Positions 1 to 8,379 of a stretch of 64,000 nt of DNA are shown one piece after another. The stretch is taken from positions 102,883-166,882 of the forward strand of contig NZ_PYGD01000013.1 in NCBI RefSeq assembly GCF_003014535.1, in the 5' to 3' direction. Position 1 is the first letter of the stretch; every line of letters starts with the position of its first letter. Origin of the DNA: Taibaiella chishuiensis (GTDB lineage: Bacteria; Bacteroidota; Bacteroidia; Chitinophagales; Chitinophagaceae). The notes below the pieces were generated by a model that ran no database searches, was not told where the DNA came from, and was given only the letters and a program-made list of their open reading frames with translations. A program made the translations under genes and the position numbers.

Positions 1-1632
1 GTAGAAAATGTATTTGTTGATCCTGTTTTGCTCTGCCGCCGAAGGCTGCTTCCAGTAGGTTTTTACGATCGTGTCCTGCAACAGTTTGCTGCCCGCCTCT
101 TCGAAAGCCAGGTTTACCAGCGCGTCATCGCGCTGCTCCTGTTTGGAGGCAAAGATCTTACGCAGTTCTTTTTCCTTACTGTAGTTAAAATAAAAGATCT
201 CGAGCGTTACCCAGGAACAAAGTATCGCAAACCAGATATAATTTTTGGGCGAGTTGGACAGTTCGGATTTTACCCTGCGGGTAAAAGGCAGGCCCAGCGC
301 ATCGATCAGCAGCAGACCAGCCAGCGCCATAAACAGCACGGCCAGCGAAAATACATGTTCATGCTCCCCCAGCCCATAAATGCAGGCCAGGCTCATCAGG
401 GCCACCAGGATATACCGCAGCCAGTAGTTTGCCGTTAGCGTCTTCAGTACCTCGTTGGTAATGGCCAGCAACACCAGTACATTGACCGTAATTACCGAAA
501 TGGTAGCGATACCCAGGAAGGTATAAATGGTGAGGTTATAAAAATCGCTGACTTCGAAAGAGATCTTACTGTCGATAATCAGCTGGTACATGCTTACCGC
601 CTGGCCATTATACAGGTCGCTTACCAGCAGCAGGCACAGCACCAGGCGCAAGGCTTTGTCGGGGATCGTATTTTTGAAGAACGGCCGCTTCCTCACCGGT
701 ACATTATGGAAGAGATACAACAGCAGCCAGCAATCGAAAATAACGCCCCGCAGCAGGTCGCCGAACGAGCGTATATTGTCGCCGGAGGCCAATAGCTCTG
801 GCGAAAACAGCTGGGTATTGGAAAAACCCGTGGGCAAAGGCACTTTAAGGTGTAAAAAAGAGAGCCCGAGGCAACAAACCAGCAACAGCAACCAGCCCAG
901 CAGGGGGCCCTTACGCCTGCCGGCTTCCAGGCAGGTATAATGGATCAGGAGCAGGATACAGGCCAGCCCCAGCAAACTGAACACCCATACCAGGGGACCC
1001 ACTTTGTACAGGGATGCCGGTTCCTCTTCGAAGCTGAGGTAAAAAAAAGTATGGCCCCTGCTATCGCGGATCGCGATGCTGCCCGCACCAGGCTCCGAGG
1101 TAATGCTCGTGGATGCCGGTATTCTTTTATCCGCAAAAAAACAGGACCGGAAATACTGGTTATCTATTTTGTAATCGGCTGCAATCGGGATAAGGGTAAA
1201 GATGTGGTGCAGCGTATCGCCGGCCATAGGGTACGGTACCGGGTCGGCACGCACATAAAAGACCCGGTTAAGCAGGTTGACGATCGCTCCCTGGTAATAC
1301 TCTTCGGGATGTTCAATCACCTCGGGACTAAGGTCAACCCGGTTGGTGCTCCAAGAAACGATATCGCGGCCCTTGCATATAAAATAAAAGTAGTCGCCGG
1401 AAATAAGCGGGTCTTGCCCGTTCCGGAAATAATGATCAAATACGCCCTGGTTCCGGTCCTGCTCGATGGCATTTTCCCGTTTCAGGAAATCGTGCTGCAC
1501 CTTGTTGGCGAGGTATTGCGGCTTGTAATGCGCCAACTCGAGCTTATAGATACAGGCAGCTATTGCCAGGAAGGCAGCAGCCAGCACGATCCACCCGGTA
1601 AAGGGCGCTTTATTGAACCATTTTTTTACCAA
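1..1632 (-). CDS. Large multi-pass membrane protein, 3' end missing; possible sensor histidine kinase
   Basis: One reading frame stays open on the minus strand from a stop near 1673 to the window edge, so the C-terminus is cut off. No ATG fits the beginning; a TTG at 1630-1632 followed by VKKWFNK and a membrane segment (WIVLAAAFLAIAACIYKLEL) is the best start. About 540 residues are visible: one N-terminal membrane helix, a roughly 200-residue extracytoplasmic part, then about eight hydrophobic segments and a cytoplasmic helical stretch beginning FNYSKEKELRKIF. This layout resembles the large sensor histidine kinases of Bacteroidota whose kinase domain follows a membrane block, but no H-box or ATPase motif lies inside the window, so the kinase assignment is inference. 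Plus-strand open frames here are shadows. Confidence 0.55.
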   Translation of the reverse strand, partial: MVKKWFNKAPFTGWIVLAAAFLAIAACIYKLELAHYKPQYLANKVQHDFLKRENAIEQDRNQGVFDHYFRNGQDPLISGDYFYFICKGRDIVSWSTNRVDLSPEVIEHPEEYYQGAIVNLLNRVFYVRADPVPYPMAGDTLHHIFTLIPIAADYKIDNQYFRSCFFADKRIPASTSITSEPGAGSIAIRDSRGHTFFYLSFEEEPASLYKVGPLVWVFSLLGLACILLLIHYTCLEAGRRKGPLLGWLLLLVCCLGLSFLHLKVPLPTGFSNTQLFSPELLASGDNIRSFGDLLRGVIFDCWLLLYLFHNVPVRKRPFFKNTIPDKALRLVLCLLLVSDLYNGQAVSMYQLIIDSKISFEVSDFYNLTIYTFLGIATISVITVNVLVLLAITNEVLKTLTANYWLRYILVALMSLACIYGLGEHEHVFSLAVLFMALAGLLLIDALGLPFTRRVKSELSNSPKNYIWFAILCSWVTLEIFYFNYSKEKELRKIFASKQEQRDDALVNLAFEEAGSKLLQDTIVKTYWKQPSAAEQNRINKYIFY

Positions 1633-1692
1633 ATCAAACAGGGTTTCCGGGGAGTATAGTAGATCAAAACATCAATAAAAGACAAGGCATGC

Positions 1693-2460
1693 TTAGCGTT
1701 CCTGCAGTTTTACCTGGTTCCAGAGCGCATCCATCTCTTCGAGGCTGAGGTCGTGCAGTTTCTGTTGCCGGGCTTCTGCCAGCACTTCCATCTGCTCGAA
1801 CCTGGATTTGAATTTACGGTTGGTCCGTTCCAGCGCGCTCTCCGGGTCTACGTCGATAAAGCGGGCGTAGTTGACCAGGGAGAACAACAGGTCGCCGAAT
1901 TCTTCTGTTACCGCATCCTGTGTTTTTTCGGCCAGTGCTTCTTTCAGCTCCTGCATTTCCTCTTCCACTTTGGCATATACCTGCTCCTTATTATCCCATT
2001 CAAAGCCCACCTGCCGGGCCTTATCCTGCAGCCGTACCGCCTTTACCATTGCCGGCAGGGCATTGGGCACGCCGCTCAGCACCGATTTGCGGCCTTCTTT
2101 AAGCTTGATCTTTTCCCAGTTCTGCTTCACTTCCTGGTCGTCGGTTACTGACACATGATCGTAGATATGCGGGTGACGGGCCACCAATTTGTTGCTTACC
2201 GAAGCTATCACATCGTTAAGGGTAAATTGCCCCTGCTCGGCGCCGATCTTGCTGTAAAAAAGAATATGCAGCAACAGGTCGCCCAGCTCTTCTTTAATAC
2301 CCTTCCAGTCTTCGGCAATAATCACATCGGTAAGCTCATAGAGTTCTTCGATGGTTTGGGTGCGCAGGCTGTGTATGGTCTGCTTCTTATCCCAGGGACA
2401 CTTCTCGCGTAATTCGTTCAGTATATTTTGCAGCCGTTCAAGAGAGCCGGAGTAGTTCAT
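1693..2460 (-). CDS. mazG: Nucleoside triphosphate pyrophosphohydrolase MazG
   Basis: The 255-residue product has the typical MazG length and two tandem all-alpha pyrophosphohydrolase domains. The first carries the metal-binding acidic motifs EELYEL (38-43) and EELGDLL (57-63); the second carries a glutamate cluster around 167-172 and EEFGDLLF (186-193). MazG hydrolyses nucleoside triphosphates to monophosphates and pyrophosphate, clearing non-canonical nucleotides and lowering (p)ppGpp in characterised bacteria. The start at 2460 gives MNYSGSLERLQNILNELR, a normal beginning for the family. A TAnnTTTG-like box (TATTTTTG on the minus strand, 2503-2496) lies about 35 bp upstream. It is a single gene between the membrane protein and a small hydrophobic protein on the same strand. 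Confidence 0.95.
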   Translation of the reverse strand: MNYSGSLERLQNILNELREKCPWDKKQTIHSLRTQTIEELYELTDVIIAEDWKGIKEELGDLLLHILFYSKIGAEQGQFTLNDVIASVSNKLVARHPHIYDHVSVTDDQEVKQNWEKIKLKEGRKSVLSGVPNALPAMVKAVRLQDKARQVGFEWDNKEQVYAKVEEEMQELKEALAEKTQDAVTEEFGDLLFSLVNYARFIDVDPESALERTNRKFKSRFEQMEVLAEARQQKLHDLSLEEMDALWNQVKLQER

Positions 2461-2537
2461 AAGTAAATTTTAATCGGCCAGGGGCCATGATGCAACAAAA
2501 ATAGATAAATTGAGCCAACGCAGGCTGTCAATTATCC

Positions 2538-2588
2538 CAAAAAACAACGCCGGTCGCCCTGTATTGTTATACGGATCACCGGCGTTGT
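2538..2588 (-). terminator. Rho-independent terminator of the 124-residue membrane protein gene
   Basis: An 11-bp perfect inverted repeat (ACAACGCCGGT at 2544-2554 against ACCGGCGTTGT at 2578-2588) is followed, in minus-strand direction, by a run of six T (2543-2538). It sits between the stop of the membrane protein gene (2616) and mazG. Confidence 0.75.
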
Positions 2589-2615
2589 CTACGCTGAATA
2601 ATAAGCTGCTGTTTT

Positions 2616-2990
2616 TTATTCCATGCGCCGGAAAAAGAAAAGCAGTAAAAAGGAAAATACCAGGTTGACCGGTACGGGTATAAACAGGATATCGCCAAGC
2701 GCCTGCTTGTACACACTGGGCGGTGCAAAAAAATGCAGGCTCACATTGGCCACGGTCAACAATACATAAGCCACCGCAGCCCATTTCCTGTACAAAGTTG
2801 CCCCGCTCCAGAACACGGTATACAACAGCAACACGGCCGGTATAAGCCAATAGGCCATATATACATCATTATTGCCGATATAATTGAACGCTTCCGAAAT
2901 GGTAAGCCCCAGGTGGAACAAAGCAATGAGGGGAAACAGAACCGGTGGCCGGCGAAAAAACCGGTATAAAAAACCTTGAGACTGAGCCAT
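2616..2990 (-). CDS. Small hypothetical membrane protein
   Basis: The 124-residue product has four hydrophobic segments, near residues 17-35, 45-60, 68-85 and 103-120, and a basic N-terminus (YRFFRRPP) and C-terminus (FFFRRME), consistent with an inner-membrane protein with both ends inside. I recognise no family. It lies 24 bp downstream of the deformylase stop codon on the same strand, so it may be co-transcribed with def, and it ends at a good terminator at 2538-2588. A competing frame (2470-2850) on the same strand has no signal or family features and is rejected. Confidence 0.7.
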   Translation of the reverse strand: MAQSQGFLYRFFRRPPVLFPLIALFHLGLTISEAFNYIGNNDVYMAYWLIPAVLLLYTVFWSGATLYRKWAAVAYVLLTVANVSLHFFAPPSVYKQALGDILFIPVPVNLVFSFLLLFFFRRME

Positions 2991-3031
2991 GATATAAAAA
3001 TAAAGAGACCGTTATGGTGATAATTGCAGGC

Positions 3032-3610
3032 CTATTTAGGCAGCATCATGCGGTAGTCGACCCGCACCTTACCCTTCGAAATGTCTTCCAGCTTCTTTTT
3101 CAGCAGGCGTTTTTTAAGCGGCGCCAGGTAATCGATAAACAGTTTACCTTCTATATGGTCGTATTCGTGCATAATAACCCTGCCGGTAATGCCCGAGAAG
3201 GTTTCTTCCTGCTCCACGAAATTTTCGTCGAGGTACCGGAGGGTAACCTCGCCGGGGCGCACCACATCTTCCCTTACTTTAGGAATACTGAGGCAACCCT
3301 CGTTATAAGCCCAGTCCTTGCCGCCGGTGGCTACGGTATGTGCATTGATAAATACTTTTTTAACCGGCTTTTCGTCGGGGTATTCCTTTTTATCTTCTTC
3401 GTCGAAGCCTTCCACGATCTGCACCGTGTCTATTACGAATATACGTACCGGCTTATTGATCTGCGGCGCGGCGATCCCTACCCCATTGGTATGGTACATC
3501 GTTTCCCACATATCGGCAATCAGCTTCTCCAGTTCCGGGTAGTCTTTATCGATATCCTCACACACCTTACGCAAAACCGGGTGACCATAAGCTACAATTG
3601 GTAAAATCAT
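3032..3610 (-). CDS. def: Peptide deformylase
   Basis: The enzyme removes the N-formyl group from new proteins. All three family motifs are present in the 192-residue product: GVGIAAPQ (43-50), EGCLSIP (104-110, metal-ligand Cys106) and HEYDH (148-152, two metal-ligand histidines and the catalytic glutamate). The start at 3610 (MILPIVAYGHPVLRK) is the usual deformylase beginning. An upstream in-frame ATG at 3646 is unlikely because it would overlap the -7 promoter box at 3651-3644. The gene is divergent from the GlmU-like gene and probably leads into the small membrane protein gene downstream. Confidence 0.97.
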   Translation of the reverse strand: MILPIVAYGHPVLRKVCEDIDKDYPELEKLIADMWETMYHTNGVGIAAPQINKPVRIFVIDTVQIVEGFDEEDKKEYPDEKPVKKVFINAHTVATGGKDWAYNEGCLSIPKVREDVVRPGEVTLRYLDENFVEQEETFSGITGRVIMHEYDHIEGKLFIDYLAPLKKRLLKKKLEDISKGKVRVDYRMMLPK

Positions 3611-3643
3611 CTTAAAACTATTCTGTATTTTATGAAAAGAGTG

Positions 3644-3678
3644 CAAAGGTAAGCATTATAGCCGGCTTAATGCACAAA
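3644..3678 (-). promoter_or_regulatory. Promoter of def
   Basis: On the minus strand TACCTTTG (3651-3644) matches the Bacteroidota -7 consensus TAnnTTTG; a TTTG at 3678-3675 lies 23 bp upstream, slightly longer than the usual spacing. Transcription would start about 25-30 nt before the ATG at 3610, which supports that start over 3646. Confidence 0.55.
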
Positions 3679-3747
3679 ATAGCGCAAATGCATCTTGTTT
3701 ATTATCATCAAATTTTCCCGACCTTCGCAGCGGAATTTTCGAACCCC

Positions 3748-4944
3748 ATGAACATAATCCTCTTCGACGGCGAAGCCCGTAACCACTTGCTCCCGTTTAC
3801 CCATACCCGGCCGGTGGCCGACATCCGTTGTGGCATACTGACCATGCGCGAACGCTGGGAAACCAACCTGCAAACCACCAGCTCAACCTTAACGGAAGCC
3901 TACCTGCAAAAGGCCTTCCCGCTGCAGGGCGCCGACAAGAATATTTATATCAATGCCGCCCTGTTCTGTACCCCTGAACTGGTGCAGGCCGTTAAAACAC
4001 TGGCGCCCGGCGCCGCCCTGGTACAGGACGGCGAATTGCTGGCCTGCAATACCAGCGCACAACCCGCCAGCCCGCAGGCCCTGCTGGACCATAGCCGCGA
4101 ACTGGAACAGGTACTTTTCCGCGGTTTTATACACCGCCTGCAGCGGGTATGGGATATCTTTGCCCTTAACGGGCAGGCCATAACCGAAGACTTTGCCCTG
4201 CTTACCCAGGGCCGCGACTCGCAGGAGCTTCCAGCCTATGTTACCGCCATACAACCCGAAAATATATTCGTAGAACCCGGCGCCCGCATCTATCCCTGCA
4301 TCATCAACGCCTCGGCCGGACCGGTTTATATCGGTAAAGACGCCGAAATTATGGATGGCTGCGTGATACGTGGTCCCCTGGCCCTGGGCGCGCACGCCAC
4401 CCTGAAGATGGGTGCAAAAATATACGGCGCGACCACCATAGGCCCCGATTGCAAGGTAGGTGGCGAGATCAGCAATGTGGTATTCTTTGCCAATAGCAAT
4501 AAGGGGCACGACGGCTTCCTGGGCAATGCCGTTATCGGTGAATGGTGCAACCTCGGCGCCGATACCAATTGCTCCAACCTGAAAAACAATTACGACGAAG
4601 TGAAGATCTGGAGCGAATACCAGAATAAGTCCGTGAAGACCGGGCTGCAGTTCTGCGGCCTGCTTATGGGCGACCACTCCAAATGCGGTATCAATACCAT
4701 GTTCAATACCGGCACCGTAGCCGGCGTTAGCTGTAATATTTATGGTGGCGGCTTCCCCGATAAATTTATACCCTCCTTTAGTTGGGGCGGCAGCGAAGGC
4801 ATGACGACCTACCAGGTTGAAAAAGCACTCGATACCGCCAACCGGATGATGGCCCGCAGGAATAAAAGCCTGTCGGATGCGGAAATTGAAATTTTGCATC
4901 ATATTTTTGAGGCCTCAAAAAACCAACGCGAGTTACTCCACTAA
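3748..4944 (+). CDS. GlmU-family UDP-GlcNAc diphosphorylase / glucosamine-1-phosphate acetyltransferase (Bacteroidota type)
   Basis: The 398-residue product matches the alternative GlmU family of Bacteroidota (TIGR03991 type): an N-terminal sugar-nucleotidyltransferase-like part beginning MNIILFDGEARNHLLPFTHT, and a C-terminal left-handed beta-helix from about residue 195 with hexapeptide repeats (for example VIRGPLALGAHATLKMGAKI). It probably makes UDP-N-acetylglucosamine for peptidoglycan and other polymers, in place of classical GlmU, whose LAAGxGTRM motif is absent here. An upstream in-frame ATG at 3670 would add 26 residues with no family resemblance and overlap the divergent promoter region, so 3748 is preferred. 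tpiA follows 24 bp downstream. Confidence 0.88.
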   Translation: MNIILFDGEARNHLLPFTHTRPVADIRCGILTMRERWETNLQTTSSTLTEAYLQKAFPLQGADKNIYINAALFCTPELVQAVKTLAPGAALVQDGELLACNTSAQPASPQALLDHSRELEQVLFRGFIHRLQRVWDIFALNGQAITEDFALLTQGRDSQELPAYVTAIQPENIFVEPGARIYPCIINASAGPVYIGKDAEIMDGCVIRGPLALGAHATLKMGAKIYGATTIGPDCKVGGEISNVVFFANSNKGHDGFLGNAVIGEWCNLGADTNCSNLKNNYDEVKIWSEYQNKSVKTGLQFCGLLMGDHSKCGINTMFNTGTVAGVSCNIYGGGFPDKFIPSFSWGGSEGMTTYQVEKALDTANRMMARRNKSLSDAEIEILHHIFEASKNQRELLH

Positions 4945-4968
4945 AAAAATTAATACCAAGCAATATAT

Positions 4969-5733
4969 ATGTCCAGAAAAAAAATCGTTGCCGGTAACTG
5001 GAAAATGAACCTCAACCTGTTCGAGGGGAAACAATTAGTTGCCGATGTGCTGCAAAAAAGCCTTAGCCTGGCTGAAGGTACCGAAGTGGTGATCGCTCCT
5101 CCCTTTACCCAGCTGGAGCTGGCCGCTACCCAGCTGAAAGACACCCCGGGTTACCTGCTGGGTGCGCAAAACTGCCACCAGGAAGCATCCGGCGCCTATA
5201 CCGGCGAAGTATCGGCCGCTATGCTCAAAAGCGTAGGTGTTACCTATGTTATTCTCGGTCACAGCGAGCGCCGCCAGTATTTCGGCGAAGACGAAACCCT
5301 GCTGGCTAAAAAAGTAAATGCAGCCCTGGCCAACGATCTTAAAGTGATCTTTTGTGTAGGCGAACCGCTGGAAGTAAGAGATGCCAACGGCCAGAACGAA
5401 CTGGTACACCAGCAGATCGTAGGCGGCCTGTTCCACCTCGACCTGGCCCAGTTTAAAAATGTAGTGATCGCTTATGAACCCGTATGGGCCATTGGTACCG
5501 GCCGTACCGCCAGTACAGAACAAGCCCAGGAAATGCACGCCTATATCCGTTCGGTAATTGCGGATAAGTATGGCGCCGAAACGGCAGAAGACACCAGCAT
5601 TCTTTACGGCGGCAGCTGCAAGCCATCCAATGCAGCCGAACTGTTTGCCTGTCCCGATGTAGACGGTGGTCTTATCGGCGGCGCATCGCTCGTAGCAGCC
5701 GATTTTGCCGGTATTATCGAGGCTTCGAAATAA
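4969..5733 (+). CDS. tpiA: Triosephosphate isomerase
   Basis: This glycolytic enzyme interconverts dihydroxyacetone phosphate and glyceraldehyde-3-phosphate. The 254-residue length is standard. The substrate-binding Asn10 and Lys12 lie in GNWKMN, the catalytic histidine in LGHSERR (about 96-102), and the catalytic glutamate in AYEPVWAIGTG (about 168-178) at the start of the mobile loop. The phosphate-binding YGGSCKPSN and GGLIGGASL segments near the C-terminus are intact. The gene lies 24 bp after the GlmU-like gene and probably shares its transcript. Confidence 0.98.
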   Translation: MSRKKIVAGNWKMNLNLFEGKQLVADVLQKSLSLAEGTEVVIAPPFTQLELAATQLKDTPGYLLGAQNCHQEASGAYTGEVSAAMLKSVGVTYVILGHSERRQYFGEDETLLAKKVNAALANDLKVIFCVGEPLEVRDANGQNELVHQQIVGGLFHLDLAQFKNVVIAYEPVWAIGTGRTASTEQAQEMHAYIRSVIADKYGAETAEDTSILYGGSCKPSNAAELFACPDVDGGLIGGASLVAADFAGIIEASK

Positions 5734-5873
5734 GGATTAAGCCGCCGGTGTACAGAATGCGATGAACCTCAGCGGCTAAGCATAAAAGCCCGCCAAAAGG
5801 AGCTTTACCGGTGATCCTTATTAAAAAAAATAGTATCTTCGTATCTTATTCGTTTTTTATAAATAGCAATTTT

Positions 5874-6284
5874 ATGAGTTTAGAAGTAACGGGCAGGTTA
5901 CATGCCAAATTTCCTACGCAGCAGATCAAAGACAACTTTTCCAAAAGAGAATTCGTGTTGGAGTTAACCGATGAGAGCCCTACCGGTATGGTGTTTACCA
6001 ATTATGCATCTTTCCAGCTCGTGAATGCCAGTTGTGGTGTAGTAGACCAGTTCCAGGAAGGTGAGATGCTGAAAGTTACCTTCAATATCCGCGGTAACAA
6101 ATGGGAACGCGACGGACAGGTAAAATACATTACCAACCTGAACGCATGGCGCGTAGAAAGAGCAGGTGCAGCCCAGGGTATGCCCCAGCAACAGGCTCAG
6201 CCACAGCAACAATACAACCAGCCGCAGCAAAATATGGGTGGCTTCCAGCCTAATCCCGGTGCTGCCGACGATCTTCCGTTCTAA
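5874..6284 (+). CDS. DUF3127 protein with an SSB-like C-terminal tip
   Basis: The 136-residue product has an N-terminal domain of about 100 residues (MSLEVTGRLHAKFPTQQIKD onward) of the DUF3127 family, predicted to be OB-fold-like. A Gln/Pro/Gly-rich linker (about 103-128) leads to the acidic end AADDLPF. Linker plus acidic tip ending in Pro-Phe is the arrangement that bacterial single-stranded DNA-binding proteins use to recruit partners, so a DNA-maintenance role is a reasonable inference but not proven. The start at 5874 is chosen over an in-frame ATG at 5811 because the extra 21 residues are low-complexity and AT-rich. A strong terminator follows. Confidence 0.85.
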   Translation: MSLEVTGRLHAKFPTQQIKDNFSKREFVLELTDESPTGMVFTNYASFQLVNASCGVVDQFQEGEMLKVTFNIRGNKWERDGQVKYITNLNAWRVERAGAAQGMPQQQAQPQQQYNQPQQNMGGFQPNPGAADDLPF

Positions 6285-6315
6285 GAAAATCGTATACCTT
6301 TTTAATCTTTTGCCC

Positions 6316-6350
6316 GAAACCCTGTTGTCTGCAACAGGGTTTCTATTTTT
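6316..6350 (+). terminator. Terminator of the DUF3127 gene
   Basis: A perfect 12-bp stem (GAAACCCTGTTG at 6316-6327, CAACAGGGTTTC at 6332-6343) with a TCTG loop is followed by TATTTTT. Confidence 0.92.
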
Positions 6351-6392
6351 CAAATAACATCCCGTTATCCCGGTATTTACAGTCATTAACGA

Positions 6393-6422
6393 TTGTAATA
6401 TGCACAGGCTTTTTTAATTTCG
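6393..6422 (+). promoter_or_regulatory. Promoter of the DUF4836 lipoprotein gene
   Basis: TTG (6393-6395), 19 bp, then TAATTTCG (6415-6422) fits the Bacteroidota -33/-7 layout with one mismatch in the -7 box. The start codon at 6441 is 18 bp downstream. Confidence 0.6.
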
Positions 6423-6440
6423 CAGTCTAAACTCTCATAA

Positions 6441-8153
6441 ATGCAAAAATTAACCCGGTTAATCCCCCTGATCCTTTCCTTTCTAATCCTTTTCAGTGCC
6501 TGCAGCAAGGCCCCTGAAACCACCAGGTATATACCCAAAGACGCGATCGGCGTTGTGAGCCTGAATACTGTTGAACTGGCCAAGAAAGTAGCCTGGAGCG
6601 CCCTCGCCGGTAGTCCTATGTTCAAAGAGATGACCGGTAAAGCAGGCGATACCACTAAATTCGATATCGAGAAAACCGGCATCGAGCCTTTAACCACGTT
6701 TTTTGCATTCGGCATGCCCGACCAGCGCCTGGCCGGTAAAAGCAAGTTCATGGTGATCCTGCCGCTGAAAGACGCCGAAAAATTCAAAACCTTTATCAAA
6801 GAAAATTACCCCAATGCCAAGGTGGAGTTAAAAGATAAACTGACCTTTATCTCCATAGACGCCAATACCTGTATCGGTTTCGACGGTAAAACCGCCATCG
6901 CAGCTACGGCCAACAAAGCCTACCAGCGCGAATGGAACGAGGACGGCACGCCTAAAGTAGCCGACAACAGCCAGCACCTCACCATCCTTACCGAAGAGAT
7001 CCAGAAATGCTTTGCCTTACCCAAAGACCAGTCCATCGCCGAAAATAAAGAGTTTGCCAGCCTGATCAAGGAAAGCCACGACTTCTCCTTCTGGCTGAAC
7101 TACGAAGCACTGGCCAGTGGCCTGTCGCAGGAAGAACTGGGCAGCGCCGGCGCGATTATGGCTTCGCAGAAGAAACTGGTAAAAGACGCCTACTTTACCG
7201 GTAGCCTCGATTTTGAAAAAGGTAAGATCGTAGCCGATGCCCGCTACCACTTCAATAACAGCGCCAAAGCAATCGCACAGGCCATGGCTTCCCAGTCGGA
7301 CAATGCGGAACTGCTTAAAAAAGTACCCGGCAACCAGCTGAACCTGCTGATGAGCTATCATTTCAACCCGGCAGGGATCAAAGTCCTGGCCGATACCATG
7401 GGTATGGCGCCGCTGGCCAATATGGCCCTGAAAGAAATGGGACTGACCCTCGACGATATCCTGAATGCCTTTACCGGCGACTTCCTGTTTACTATTTCCG
7501 ACTTTACCGTACAGACCAAAAACCTGGCGGCCAGCGTAGGCGGATCTGCGGTAAACTATACCAGCCCCGAGCCTTCGATGAAAGCCTTCCTGTCGTTCAA
7601 GATTAAAGACCAGGCAGCCTTTGGTAAACTGATGCAGATCGCAACCGGCAGGGAAATGCTGATGGCAACCGGCCCGGATGCTTACATGATCGGTGCCGGC
7701 GTATACCTGAACAAGAAAGACGACTACGTTGCAGTTACCAACGACCAGGCGGCAGCCAATGCCTTCGCTACCGGTGCTGCTGCAGCCAAGTTCGATATTC
7801 CTAAAGAAGTAAAAAACAATCCTTACGGCTTGTATATCGATATCAGGAACTCGGTACAGTCGCTGCCGCTCGACCTGCTCTATGGCAAAGAAGATACCGC
7901 CGTATTCCACGACGGTAAAAAACTGCTGGAATCGGTAGTCGCTTACGGCGGTAAAATAGACGGCAACCACGCGCCTTTCCACTTCGAACTGAACTTCCAG
8001 AACAAAGATGAGAACAGCCTGATGCAACTGATCAATTTCTCTCAGAAAGTAATGGAAGCCAACAAACGCGAAGCCGACAGCTTCGATGATATTATACCCG
8101 ACGACGCAGAGCCTGCAGCCACCGTAGACTCTACGGCAAGCCCGGCTATCTAA
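6441..8153 (+). CDS. DUF4836 family lipoprotein
   Basis: The 570-residue product begins with a lipoprotein signal peptide (hydrophobic stretch to residue 18, lipobox LFSAC, lipidated Cys near 21). The following YIPKDAIGVVSLNTVELAKK is the typical beginning of the DUF4836 family, which is widespread in Bacteroidota and of unknown function. The rest is a soluble alpha/beta region with no enzymatic motif that I recognise and an acidic tail (SFDDIIPDDAEPAATVD). It is probably anchored in the outer membrane. It has its own promoter and terminator, so it is a single-gene unit. Confidence 0.85.
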   Translation: MQKLTRLIPLILSFLILFSACSKAPETTRYIPKDAIGVVSLNTVELAKKVAWSALAGSPMFKEMTGKAGDTTKFDIEKTGIEPLTTFFAFGMPDQRLAGKSKFMVILPLKDAEKFKTFIKENYPNAKVELKDKLTFISIDANTCIGFDGKTAIAATANKAYQREWNEDGTPKVADNSQHLTILTEEIQKCFALPKDQSIAENKEFASLIKESHDFSFWLNYEALASGLSQEELGSAGAIMASQKKLVKDAYFTGSLDFEKGKIVADARYHFNNSAKAIAQAMASQSDNAELLKKVPGNQLNLLMSYHFNPAGIKVLADTMGMAPLANMALKEMGLTLDDILNAFTGDFLFTISDFTVQTKNLAASVGGSAVNYTSPEPSMKAFLSFKIKDQAAFGKLMQIATGREMLMATGPDAYMIGAGVYLNKKDDYVAVTNDQAAANAFATGAAAAKFDIPKEVKNNPYGLYIDIRNSVQSLPLDLLYGKEDTAVFHDGKKLLESVVAYGGKIDGNHAPFHFELNFQNKDENSLMQLINFSQKVMEANKREADSFDDIIPDDAEPAATVDSTASPAI

Positions 8154-8174
8154 ACGCCGATACCATTTTTCAGA

Positions 8175-8201
8175 CCCCTGCCCTATGGCGGGGGCTTTTT
8201 T
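8175..8201 (+). terminator. Terminator of the DUF4836 gene
   Basis: An 8-bp GC-rich stem (CCCCTGCC at 8175-8182 against GGCGGGGG at 8187-8194, one G-T pair) with a 4-nt loop is followed by CTTTTTT. Confidence 0.88.
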
Positions 8202-8379
8202 GTGCCCCGGCCTTACCCGCCACATAATAGCTGCATAAAGTATTTGAAGCAGTACTCGTTATCTTTTACCAAAAGGCTAAATCAAAATATGCTTATTGGC
8301 AATAAGTTATTATTTTTGGCATTCTGGCCCGCCACGGGCCGGCCTTTGCAACTGAACACCTAAATCACAATACACAAAT

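Noticed and set aside
28..1659. Plus-strand open frames at 28-438, 590-940 and 940-1659
   Set aside because: They are antisense to one long minus-strand frame that encodes a protein with clear membrane segments; the plus-strand products have no recognisable features.
2470..2850. Minus-strand frame of 126 residues overlapping the small membrane protein
   Set aside because: It overlaps a frame with four clear membrane helices and runs through the terminator at 2538-2588; its sequence has no features.
5729..5822. 9-bp inverted repeat AATAAGGAT / ATCCTTATT after tpiA as a terminator
   Set aside because: The arms are 76 bp apart and no T tract follows; it does not look like a terminator and is probably chance.
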